Shown here: one piece after another, positions 1 through 8,900 of the stretch
How positions within the stretch are numbered: the first letter of the stretch is position 1
How the letters are laid out: each line of letters starts with the position of its first letter
IMG/VR virus record: IMGVR_UViG_3300050122_000067
Coordinates: 1-43,977 of that record
Reading direction: 5' to 3' (one strand)
Origin: a virus
DNA length: 43,977 bases
Program-made: the position numbers and the translations under genes
Notes under the pieces: generated by a model
Told to the model about the DNA's origin: nothing
Database searches by the model: none
What the model saw: the letters and a program-made list of their open reading frames with translations, nothing else

Positions 1-1
1 T

Positions 2-460
2 AATAAAAAGTTTAGAAAACATTCTTGGACTAATCAAAGATTTTGTTCTCAACGTTGTTATTTTAAATATATTAAAAAGAAAAAAAGAGTTGTTACTAAT
101 TGTGAAGTTTGTAATAAAGAATTAAGTCTTCATCGTTCTTTGATTAAGAGAAATAATTTGAATTATTGTAGCAGAGAATGTTATGACAATAGAAGAAAAG
201 AAAATCTTAAAAGATTAAAAAGAGGAACAAAATATTATGATGATTTATTATCACTTTCTAAATGTAAATGTGGGGAGAATAAAAAATATTTATTACAAAT
301 ACATCATGTAAATGGTAACCATAATGATAATTCTCCTATAAATTTAGAAATAGTTTGTGGGAATTGTCATATAAAAAAACATTTAAAGAAAAATAAAAAT
401 AATGAGTGGTGTTATCATCCTAAATCATTAACTCCTTTAAAAGAGTTAAAAAATGTATAA
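2..460 (+). CDS. HNH homing endonuclease, 5'-truncated by window edge
   Basis: The reading frame is open from base 2 to the TAA at 458-460, so the true start lies left of the window; an ATG at 140 is internal. The N-terminal part has paired cysteines (CSQRC, then CEVC and CSREC), consistent with a zinc ribbon. The C-terminal part has CKCG, then IHHVNGNHNDN, then CGNCH, which is the HNH (beta-beta-alpha-metal) nuclease core: H-H, N and the closing cysteines. Such genes cut DNA to spread themselves through phage populations. It ends 2 bases before the next gene. It is very A/T-rich (10 of 60 G+C in 61-120), as is usual for mobile endonuclease genes. The class is confident; target and activity are unknown. 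Confidence 0.85.
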   Translation, partial: NKKFRKHSWTNQRFCSQRCYFKYIKKKKRVVTNCEVCNKELSLHRSLIKRNNLNYCSRECYDNRRKENLKRLKRGTKYYDDLLSLSKCKCGENKKYLLQIHHVNGNHNDNSPINLEIVCGNCHIKKHLKKNKNNEWCYHPKSLTPLKELKNV

Positions 461-462
461 TC

Positions 463-2433
463 ATGAAAGTAAGAATTGCGGGGATTCCTAAAATTGTAAA
501 TGCTACAAAAAAAGTTAGAATAACAAAGGTTCCCAAAGCTAAAACAGGGAATTGGATAAAAGGCGCGGTTAACCCCGCCCACCGTGGATATTGCACACCT
601 ATGACTAAGGCGACTTGCACTCCCGCAAGAAAAGCATTTGCTAAAAGAGCTAAAGCGCACAAACTTCAATCAGGTGGTGATACTCCTATTACACACGGTC
701 TTCCAGAAGATCAGCATCATTTAGCTAATATCGAAGCTGAAGGTGGGGAAGTTTATCAGAATCAGCAAGGTGGATTTAGGAAGATAGCAGATAGTGCTCC
801 AGATCATGAACAAGGGGGTGTAATGATTCCTGATGCTGAACGTGTTTTAGAAGATACAAGTACTTCAAGGAAAGATAAATATTCTAAGAAATTAAAAATG
901 TCTCCGACTGAGGTTGACACAATTTTTGGATTTAAACCAAAGAGACCGTTATCTCATGCTGAAGCTTTTGATTCTGTAAATGAACATTACGATAAAGAAG
1001 TTGATAAATATAATGGTAAATTAAAAAACACCAATGATGAAGAAACTTTGGATAAACTTAGTGCAAACACGGTAAGATTGAATATGCTCAATAGAGATAT
1101 TGTTCCTGGAAAACAGGATGTGTTTAATACTCTATTTGAACATCAAGAAGCTATAAAAGCAGTTCATCAAATTCCAGATGATGGTAAACAAAAATATGGT
1201 GGGTTTAAACCAAGAATCAAAGTTCAAACAGGCGGTGACGCAACCGATAATCCTGATCTTGGGCTTTATAGAGGTCCTAAGAATCCTGCTAATAGATTTA
1301 CTCCGACCGGAAAAACTTCTGAAGCGAAGTTAACTGATAAGCAAATTGTAGATTCCTACAAAGCAGCCGGTGTTGATTTTGGTACTGCAAGAGGATCAGA
1401 TTTACAGGACAAGATATATAATTATCTTATAGAAAATCAGCCCGAAGTTCTCAAGGCATCCCTGAAGGAATACGGTGCAAACAAAAAAGCTTTACAGGCC
1501 GGTAAGGGTAAGATTAAGGCTTTTAGTGATCCTGATAATGCTACAAAAGAAGATTTAAAAGCTGCATTACCGTATCTTAAGGATTCTATGCTTGGGGCCA
1601 GAATTCCTATACCTACTACAGAATCATCTCAAACTCCGGGTCCGGGTGGTAACGCTGCTCCTCCGGCAGCGGATCGTCCGTTTGTTCCAAAAACAGGAAC
1701 TCCTGATGCTACTGGGAACCCTCAATCTGTTAAAGAACCTGAAAATAAGTTCCATGAAGGAACTCATTGGTATGATATTGCTCCGGCTGCTGCTGAACTT
1801 GCAGATTCGCTTAGAAGGGACCCTGAGCTTTTTAACCCAGTTCAGTATCATCAATTAAAGTATAAGCTACTGAATCCATCTGCTGCTCTGTACGCTAACC
1901 AGGCTGACTATGAGGCGGGTTTACATTCCCTAGAGGGTCAAAACCTTGGTTCGGGGGTAAATGCCGCTAATGTGTCTAATTTGACCGCACAGAAGTATAA
2001 GGCAAATAACCAAGTTTTAGGACAGTATGAAAATCAGAATACAGAGATCCAAAATAAGGAAACTGAGTACAATACCCAGGTAAGAGACAAGCAATCAATG
2101 TCCGATGCCGCAACAAGGGCTAATTTTTACAGTAATGTATTGAAATCCAGAGATAATCAGAGAATACAGAAGCTTCAGGCTATCCAAGATCTTAGCCGTG
2201 TACAGCAATTAAAGGCTCGTCAGAACACTAGTGGGAATTTAGTATCCAAGTTAAGCCCTGCTTTCGATCAGAGCGGTGAATACAATGGTTATCAATACGT
2301 TCCAGTAATTGACCCTGAGACAGGGGAAACCCAATCATACATGAAGAAACCAGGTAAGTCCAAAACTACGACTACGACTAGTTATAAGATTGGAAACCGT
2401 AATATAAGAAGCGCAACTACAGATTCTCAGTAA
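463..2433 (+). CDS. Large virion-associated protein, crAss-like phage type
   Basis: This 656-aa protein has a basic N-terminus (residues 1-70) with a two-cysteine motif GYCTPMTKATCTPARKA at about 42-58. It is followed by EAEGGEVY (91-98) and HEQGGVMIPDAERVLED (115-131). From memory, the pair EAEGGE(V)...GG-V-hP-D/E..V is typical of internal or structural proteins in crAss-like and related Bacteroidota phages, but I cannot run a search. The middle is polar and Pro/Gly-rich; residues about 520-600 are Gln/Asn-rich and helical, possibly coiled coil. It opens the virion gene series that continues to 16364. G+C varies along the gene and reaches 30 of 60 at 1861-1920. A virion role is inferred from position and motifs. 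Confidence 0.6.
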   Translation: MKVRIAGIPKIVNATKKVRITKVPKAKTGNWIKGAVNPAHRGYCTPMTKATCTPARKAFAKRAKAHKLQSGGDTPITHGLPEDQHHLANIEAEGGEVYQNQQGGFRKIADSAPDHEQGGVMIPDAERVLEDTSTSRKDKYSKKLKMSPTEVDTIFGFKPKRPLSHAEAFDSVNEHYDKEVDKYNGKLKNTNDEETLDKLSANTVRLNMLNRDIVPGKQDVFNTLFEHQEAIKAVHQIPDDGKQKYGGFKPRIKVQTGGDATDNPDLGLYRGPKNPANRFTPTGKTSEAKLTDKQIVDSYKAAGVDFGTARGSDLQDKIYNYLIENQPEVLKASLKEYGANKKALQAGKGKIKAFSDPDNATKEDLKAALPYLKDSMLGARIPIPTTESSQTPGPGGNAAPPAADRPFVPKTGTPDATGNPQSVKEPENKFHEGTHWYDIAPAAAELADSLRRDPELFNPVQYHQLKYKLLNPSAALYANQADYEAGLHSLEGQNLGSGVNAANVSNLTAQKYKANNQVLGQYENQNTEIQNKETEYNTQVRDKQSMSDAATRANFYSNVLKSRDNQRIQKLQAIQDLSRVQQLKARQNTSGNLVSKLSPAFDQSGEYNGYQYVPVIDPETGETQSYMKKPGKSKTTTTTSYKIGNRNIRSATTDSQ

Positions 2434-2459
2434 TTTATAACAAAATTTTGTTATAAATT
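2432..2459. repeat. 28-bp perfect palindrome with a repeated half-site
   Basis: Bases 2432-2445 are exactly the reverse complement of 2446-2459, giving a palindrome with no central mismatch. It overlaps the TAA stop (2431-2433) of the upstream gene. The 14-base sequence AATTTTGTTATAAA from its right arm (2444-2457) recurs exactly at 2507-2520, directly before the ATG at 2521. Between them lies a promoter-like TAAATTTG. The arrangement looks more like a protein-binding operator than a terminator, as no T-tract follows. Confidence 0.7.
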
Positions 2460-2481
2460 TCGGATTTACAGGAAATTATAA

Positions 2482-2489
2482 TAAATTTG
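2482..2489 (+). promoter_or_regulatory. Candidate promoter -7 element (TAAATTTG)
   Basis: It matches the Bacteroidota -7 consensus TAnnTTTG and lies 31 bases before the GIY-YIG start codon at 2521. I see no good TTTG at the expected -33 distance (the nearest is TTTC at 2458-2461), so strength is uncertain. A small stem, TGTGA (2490-2494) with TCACA (2501-2505), follows it. Confidence 0.4.
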
Positions 2490-2520
2490 TGTGATAAATC
2501 TCACAGAATTTTGTTATAAA

Positions 2521-3246
2521 ATGATAGGTATTTATAAAATAACGTCTCCGAGTGGAAAAGTCTATATTGGACAGAGTTGGACTATTGAACTTAGGTTGTC
2601 TAAATATAAGCAGACTAAATGGGACAAACAACGGAAATTATACTGTTCTTTTAAAAAATATGGTCTTGAAAATCATAAATTTGAAGTTGTTCATGAATTA
2701 CCGGTAGATGTGGAACAAGAAGTGCTTGATAGGTATGAGCAATTGTATATGGATCTTTATAGGGATTGTGGAATCGAATTATTGAATTTGAGGGAGGGTG
2801 GAAGTAGAGGAAAACTTAGTGAAGAAAGTAAAAAATTAATGTCTGATTCTCGAAAGGGTACAAATTTAGGACATACTTTTAATAATGGCAGAAAGCATTC
2901 TTATGAAACTAAACAAAAACATAGTGAAATTTCCAAAATAATTAATTCTACTATTGAATATAAGGAAAACATGAGAAAGTCTATTATAAATAGCGAAGCT
3001 CATAAAAAATATAGAGAACGATTAAAAGAAGAAGGAAGATTAGGAATACATAAAACATACGATAGGAATGGATATACTAAACCTGTTTTACAATTTAGTA
3101 AAAATGGAAATTTTATAAAAGAATGGACTTCTGCATCTGAATTTCAAAAACATAATAATATTATAGGAAAAGGTAATATAGGAAGTTGTTGTAAAGGAAA
3201 ATTGAAAACAGCTTATGGTTTTACCTGGAAATTTAAAAATAATTAA
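2521..3246 (+). CDS. GIY-YIG homing endonuclease with NUMOD-type tail
   Basis: The ATG at 2521 is chosen because the family starts MIGIYKITSP; the frame is open from 2491 but those residues are not conserved in the paralogue. The N-terminal catalytic domain shows GIY and YIG 10 residues apart, a downstream Arg (ELRLSKY), the metal-binding Glu in DRYEQLYMDLY and Asn in LLNLREGG. The C-terminal part (KPVLQFSKNGNFIKEW, then an SxSEFQ helix and YGFTWKF) is a NUMOD1-like DNA-binding module. It inserts between two virion genes, 2 bases before the next start. A diverged paralogue lies at 31289-31972 on the other strand. Its leader contains a palindrome and half-site that could serve autoregulation, as known for the GIY-YIG enzyme I-TevI. 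Confidence 0.9.
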   Translation: MIGIYKITSPSGKVYIGQSWTIELRLSKYKQTKWDKQRKLYCSFKKYGLENHKFEVVHELPVDVEQEVLDRYEQLYMDLYRDCGIELLNLREGGSRGKLSEESKKLMSDSRKGTNLGHTFNNGRKHSYETKQKHSEISKIINSTIEYKENMRKSIINSEAHKKYRERLKEEGRLGIHKTYDRNGYTKPVLQFSKNGNFIKEWTSASEFQKHNNIIGKGNIGSCCKGKLKTAYGFTWKFKNN

Positions 3247-3248
3247 TA

Positions 3249-4637
3249 ATGGCTATTTCAAGTGCGAGTACGAGACAATTTATTGCCGCTGATCCGGTTA
3301 TGGAAACCGACTTACAATTATTGGCCAAGGTCAATACTTACCAGCAAGATAAATTCGACCAGGGTGAAAAATCACTTCAGGATGAGGTGAATAATTGGAG
3401 TATGCTTGGGAACGTAGCAAAAGATCAGGATAAGCAATATATAAATCAGAAATTGAATTCTGTTGTTGGTAAAATAAGGAATATGGGAGGGGTAAACCTT
3501 GCAGATCCTAACAATGTCAATACTCTAAAAAGCCTGGGATATAATATGTATGGTGATGACAATGTTATGAAGCCGGTTATAACAAGTAGAGCAAGACAAC
3601 AACTTATTCAAAATATACAGACAAACACAACGGGTAAAAATGCTAAGGATTACGATTCCGTTTATGGTGAATATTTATTGCATCAATATGATGACTGGTT
3701 AAATGATGGTAAGCAGGGAACTGGTTTTAATGGACCCACTTCTCTTCCTCAAGGTTCTTTTGATGGTTATACTAAAAAAATAAATGATTATGTTTCTAAA
3801 TTGAAACCTGATGCGAATGATGCTCCTTTAGATAGTAAGGATGCAGATTTAAATTATTATCAAGTTGGAGATAAATTTATAAAGAAAGAACGTATTAATG
3901 CAGCTATTGACGCTAATACAAGTTCTCAAGATAGAGATATTCTTTCAGCACATGCTTGGAAAAGTACACTAGGTAGATCTGATGCTGATCTTATTCATTT
4001 ACAAGCTAGTGATTATGATAGTAAGATAAAAGACATGCAGGATAATGTAAACACTCTTCAATATGACAAGTCTTTAACAGGAGATTTTAAGCAGAAACAA
4101 TTATTTGGATCTCAAATAGAACAATATAACAACGCTATAAAGGCCACTAATGATAAAAAAGCAGGTCTTTTATCCCAGGGTCCTAACCTAGATAAAGATA
4201 GTAGACAACAACTTGCTGATAATTTATTTTATAATTCTTTTAAGGATCAATTTTCTGCTTCAGCCGCTTATGATCAGAAAAAAGTTGAACTAAAATCAAA
4301 TACTGCTAAGATTGAAAATCTAAGGATTGCTAAGGAAGACTTTTGGCATGGTAAGAATTATGATCTTCAAATAAAGAAAGATAAGGACGAATTAGCTATA
4401 AAACAAGGTGATTTAGATATAAAAAAGAGAGCAGAAGATTTTAAGGAAGACACAGCATTTATGAAATATTATGGAATATCTAATGGTTCATATGGTCCTC
4501 TTAATGGTCCTGCTCAAAAAGCACCCCTTAGTCTTGTTACTGATTTAGGAAAAGAAGGTACTGTTAAATTAGACAATAATACAATTACTCAGGCAGATGC
4601 AAATTATACTTCTGCATCTAAGAATTTTTATGAATAA
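3249..4637 (+). CDS. Putative virion structural protein (462 aa)
   Basis: I do not recognise a family. The protein is soluble and polar, with no signal peptide or membrane segment. Residues about 250-300 and 335-400 are rich in Lys, Glu, Gln and Asp with few Pro or Gly, so long helices or a coiled coil are likely. It lies in the late block between a probable virion protein and the giant polyvalent proteins, hence the structural guess. Its TAA (4635-4637) is followed in the same frame by only five sense codons before the ATG of the next gene (4653). Confidence 0.5.
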   Translation: MAISSASTRQFIAADPVMETDLQLLAKVNTYQQDKFDQGEKSLQDEVNNWSMLGNVAKDQDKQYINQKLNSVVGKIRNMGGVNLADPNNVNTLKSLGYNMYGDDNVMKPVITSRARQQLIQNIQTNTTGKNAKDYDSVYGEYLLHQYDDWLNDGKQGTGFNGPTSLPQGSFDGYTKKINDYVSKLKPDANDAPLDSKDADLNYYQVGDKFIKKERINAAIDANTSSQDRDILSAHAWKSTLGRSDADLIHLQASDYDSKIKDMQDNVNTLQYDKSLTGDFKQKQLFGSQIEQYNNAIKATNDKKAGLLSQGPNLDKDSRQQLADNLFYNSFKDQFSASAAYDQKKVELKSNTAKIENLRIAKEDFWHGKNYDLQIKKDKDELAIKQGDLDIKKRAEDFKEDTAFMKYYGISNGSYGPLNGPAQKAPLSLVTDLGKEGTVKLDNNTITQADANYTSASKNFYE

Positions 4638-4652
4638 GGGTATAATTATTTA

Positions 4653-5948
4653 ATGGGTAAAGATCCTACTATCTATGGAAATTATTTAACTCAGGATGCT
4701 GATGGGAACTGGGTTCCTAAAGATGACAAATCTGCTAATATTGTTAATAAAGGGTTACAATCTTTTATTCAAATGTATGGTAATATTGCAAACATGTCAA
4801 TAAAAGAAAGAGCCGGTTTAAAATTTGATGATGATAGTCAGCAACTTTTTCAAAAATCAAAAGATTTAGAAGAAGCAGGTCTTTATAAAGGCCAGATTAA
4901 AGATATTACAGCAGATGTGTTTAGACAAGCTGGTAAAGATGATCCGAATACTAAAAATATAAATATATCCTTTGGTAAAGGAAGTAAATTTGGTGATCAT
5001 GTTACTTTAAGTTATTCTAAATTAAAAGAGATGATTGATAAAAAAGATCCTCTTTTAGATGAATGGAGAAAGAATGCTAATGTTGATATACCTTCTTTCC
5101 CTGGTGGATCAATGACTCCGGGATCTTTTAATGCACCTACACAATATAACGGTGTAGCGACTGCTATTAATACAGTAAGTGATTATTATGCTGATCCTGC
5201 TATTGATAAGGCATGGACTGACGTAAGTAAAAGAGTTAACCCATATGGAAGAGTAGTTTCTTTACCGCACTTAAAGAATGGAAAACTTCCTGATGAACAA
5301 CAAAAGATTTTATCAGACGCTATTACAGATACTAGAATTAAAGCAGATGTAACTATTGATGATGTTGATATAGCTAAGGCATGGGCAGTATATGATCCTA
5401 AAACATTAGAAGCTAAATATATGGCCCAGGTAAGATATAAGAAAGCGTCTAAAGGAAAAGATACTAAACTAGATAAGGGAGATAAATATACTATAGTAGA
5501 TCTTACAAAGGATGTAAACTCACAATATGAAAATGGAGGAGGGTGGATTAGTAATCTTTATTCTCCTGATAATGCTGCTGTTGTTTATGGGCTTGCTTTG
5601 CAAAATCAAGGCAAAACACCATTTGATCCTAAGACAAATTATGAAGGAGCACTTCAGACACATGGAGAACTTACTCATAAATATCAAATAGTAGCGGTTA
5701 AAGATCCAAAAACAAAGGGAACGACCGGATATAAAGTGTTCGTAGCAATTCCTCTTGGTAAAGATGATTCAGGAAATCCTAAATTTCAAACTATACCTGT
5801 TCCTAATTTCCATAGTGATCCTTCTGGTGCAACAACAACTTTCCCTGCTAGTTTTGATGGTGTAAGAGTGTATATGGAAGGTGCATTTCAAGATACAGCG
5901 TCAACCAAAGACTTTTATCAAAGAATGGGAATTCCTTGGAATGAATAA
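4653..5948 (+). CDS. Putative virion structural protein (431 aa)
   Basis: I recognise no family. The protein is hydrophilic, without membrane segments. The second half alternates beta-rich stretches (for example KAWAVYDPKTLEAKYMAQVRY and YKVFVAIPLGKDDSG), so it is probably globular with a beta domain. It is in the same frame as the preceding gene and separated from it by one TAA plus five sense codons, so the two could once have been a single protein of about 900 aa. It ends 10 bases before the giant gene at 5959. A structural role is inferred from position only. Confidence 0.5.
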   Translation: MGKDPTIYGNYLTQDADGNWVPKDDKSANIVNKGLQSFIQMYGNIANMSIKERAGLKFDDDSQQLFQKSKDLEEAGLYKGQIKDITADVFRQAGKDDPNTKNINISFGKGSKFGDHVTLSYSKLKEMIDKKDPLLDEWRKNANVDIPSFPGGSMTPGSFNAPTQYNGVATAINTVSDYYADPAIDKAWTDVSKRVNPYGRVVSLPHLKNGKLPDEQQKILSDAITDTRIKADVTIDDVDIAKAWAVYDPKTLEAKYMAQVRYKKASKGKDTKLDKGDKYTIVDLTKDVNSQYENGGGWISNLYSPDNAAVVYGLALQNQGKTPFDPKTNYEGALQTHGELTHKYQIVAVKDPKTKGTTGYKVFVAIPLGKDDSGNPKFQTIPVPNFHSDPSGATTTFPASFDGVRVYMEGAFQDTASTKDFYQRMGIPWNE

Positions 5949-5958
5949 AAATTATTAA

Positions 5959-8900
5959 ATGCCTGATTTCAATAAATATGCGGCAGACGTTCCGAACGTA
6001 AGACCGGAACAAGTTATCGGATTGTCACAAATCGTACAACCTAAATACGATTATGTAAATACATTTCCTCCAACTGCCGATCTTAATAGCGGTGCTTCTC
6101 CAGAAGCCGCACAACAGAATACAAAAGGATTTTGGGAAAAGGATTCAAAAAAATTGAATCAACTGTTTGGAGGTGTTCCAACCTCCCCTGGTGCGGTTAC
6201 GCCATATAATGAAGCAAAGAGATATAATAGTGATACACTTGGTTTTTTACCTGATCGTGATAATGAAGATTTATATGCTGAGAAGCAGGGATTCTTTAAT
6301 AGTGTTGGTTCTGGTCTTGGAAGACTAGTGGGGCTTACAGTTACCAAAACGGGAACTGGCTTAGGTTATCTTGCTGGTCTTGTAGGTGTTGGAAATGATT
6401 CTGAAAAATATGGCAGTGGGTTTGGAGCATGGATTGCAGGAGCCGGGGATAATGGTATTTCAAAATGGTTTCAAAGTATTGAAGATGATAAGATAAAAAC
6501 TGATTGGTTGCCAATTTATCAAAAAGCTTCTGAAAAAGATCATGGTCTTTTTCGTTCTCTGGGAGATTTAGATACTTGGACAGATAAACTTGTTGATGGG
6601 GCAGCATTTATGGTGGGTGCATTTGTTCCAGGTATGGCAATTTCTAAATTGAAACTGGGAGCTAATGTTATTGAAGGATTAAGTGCTCTACAAGGCATAG
6701 GACGTACTGAAGAAGCTGCTGCTTTAGCCACAGAAGGTGTAAGTGGTACTGTTGCATCTAAGGCTCTGGAAACCGAAGGACTTGGTGCTACTATTGAGAC
6801 TCCAGAAACTGCTGGAACCATTCGTCCGGAAAAGGGTGCCACATTCAAGATGAATGGTGGTGTTCCGACTGGTGCCGATGCTCTTCAACATATTCCAAGA
6901 GCCTTAAAATGGATTAATAATGCAAAACTTGCTCGTAGTATAGATGTTGGAGCAACTAGTATTATAAATACAGCGTCTCAAGCAATGTATTCAGCAAATG
7001 ATTCTAAGAATAATGCTTATCAGTCTCTTATAAATCAAAAAGATCAAAACGGAAATAATAAATATTCCGTTGAACAAGCAAATCAAATCTCTGCAAAGGT
7101 TGCAAGGGATAATTATTTAATGAATCTTGGTGCTTTGTCTTTGATGAATTTATGGGAAGCTAATTTTATGTTTAAAAAACCAAATCTTTCTAATACATTT
7201 GGTAAACAAGAATTTGGTATTAATGGACTTTTTGGAGATGCTACTCTTGCAAAACAGACTTTTGGTGAAAGAGCGTATAGTGTGATAAAAGGGCCAGCCA
7301 AAGGCGTTCTTACTACTGGTGTTTGGCTTGGTAACATGCAACTTGCAATTGACAGACTTAATAATAATCCAGATAATTTTAATTTAGATTTTGGTGATAA
7401 ATTGAAAGCAGTTGGTAGACAATATGTAACACAATTGGGGAATGCTATTGTTGGAGATGATCCCGAAGCAGCTAAATCTATAGGTATTGGTGGTCTTCTT
7501 GGGGGAATTGCTGGTAAACTTTTGGGTCATAATGAAAATAAAGAAGTTAAAAAAAACCTTTCAGAACTAAATAAACAAGTTAGTGCTTTTAGAGAAATTG
7601 GAAACATATATAAGACAGACGATGCTGGTAAATTAATTCTTGAAGACGGAAACCCTGCTTTAGATCAGGATAAGGTAAAGTCATGGGTTGCCTCTTTTAA
7701 TAAGATTTTAAGCTTAAACCAGGTTGGAAAAAGTTTTGAAAAGCGCGGAGTTAATGAAATGGCTAAATTATACGGAGATGAAGTTTTTTCAAGATTTGCG
7801 AAAGCTCATTTTGATTCTGGTATGGGGGATCTTCTTTATCAGAAATTAAGAGATGTATCTGGTATAAGCAAGGAAGATTTAGCTTTACTTGGTTTTGATC
7901 CGGACAGCAAAAATAAAGAAACAACTGAACTTCTAAATAATTATACAAAGAAAGCTCAAAATTTAGAAGAATTATATAATAATATTCATGGAAATTATGT
8001 ATCTACGGATATACCTAATACAAAAGCAGGACAAAAAAAGCAGTTTGATATAACTGATAAAATGTTTTATCTTTCTGCTCGTAGTCAAACTCTTTCTGAA
8101 ATTATTAAAAATTCAAAGGATACCTATGAACGTGTAAAAGCGAATGCTGATACTTTTAATCAGTCATTTAATTCATTGACCGATGGAGTTGTTGATCAAT
8201 ATAATGAACTCTTCGAGAACACTTACTCTGCTGGTAAACAACCGCCTATTCATCCCGATTTATATGAAGCTGAAGCAGATTATACTAAAATAAATCAAAC
8301 AAGGGATGAATCAAAAGATAAACTTGATGATTTTGTTAAAAATAATAAGGAGGTTTTAGAAAAGCTTAAAAAAGATTCTCGTGGTCGTTATATGTACGAG
8401 ATTGCAAATAAGAATCTTTTACCTTCTGCTAAAGAAATGGAACGTCAGCAGATTGTTCAGGCTGAAACAACTCTTGCCAGAAATGCTACTATGAATGTTC
8501 TTAGTAGACTTGCTGATCCTAAATTTGGAGTTAAATATTATGATCAGGTTTATTCTAAGGAACTCGAACGTCATGCTCAGGAATCAGGAACATATGATGA
8601 CATAACTAAAGAGGATGACGTTGCTACAAAACAAACAAAGGAATTTTATGCTGATCCCAAAAAGGATTTGACTAAATTAAGTTCTACGGTTACTCCCGAA
8701 GAAGTAAATGATGCATATGCTCAAGCGGTTGATGAAAATAAAATTGATAATAAAGAACAAATAGCAGACTATATCGCAGAAAAGATTTCAAAAGGACAGA
8801 AGCTTACTGATCAGGAAGAAGTTATTCGTAAATCATTAGGTCAAGAGGTTGAAGACAACCTTCAAAAAAGAGCTAAAAAATCTGATTTAAATGAGTTGGG

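Noticed and set aside
2432-2459. 28-bp palindrome as an intrinsic terminator
   Set aside because: The stem is almost all A/T with no following T-run, and a gene follows directly; an operator is more likely.
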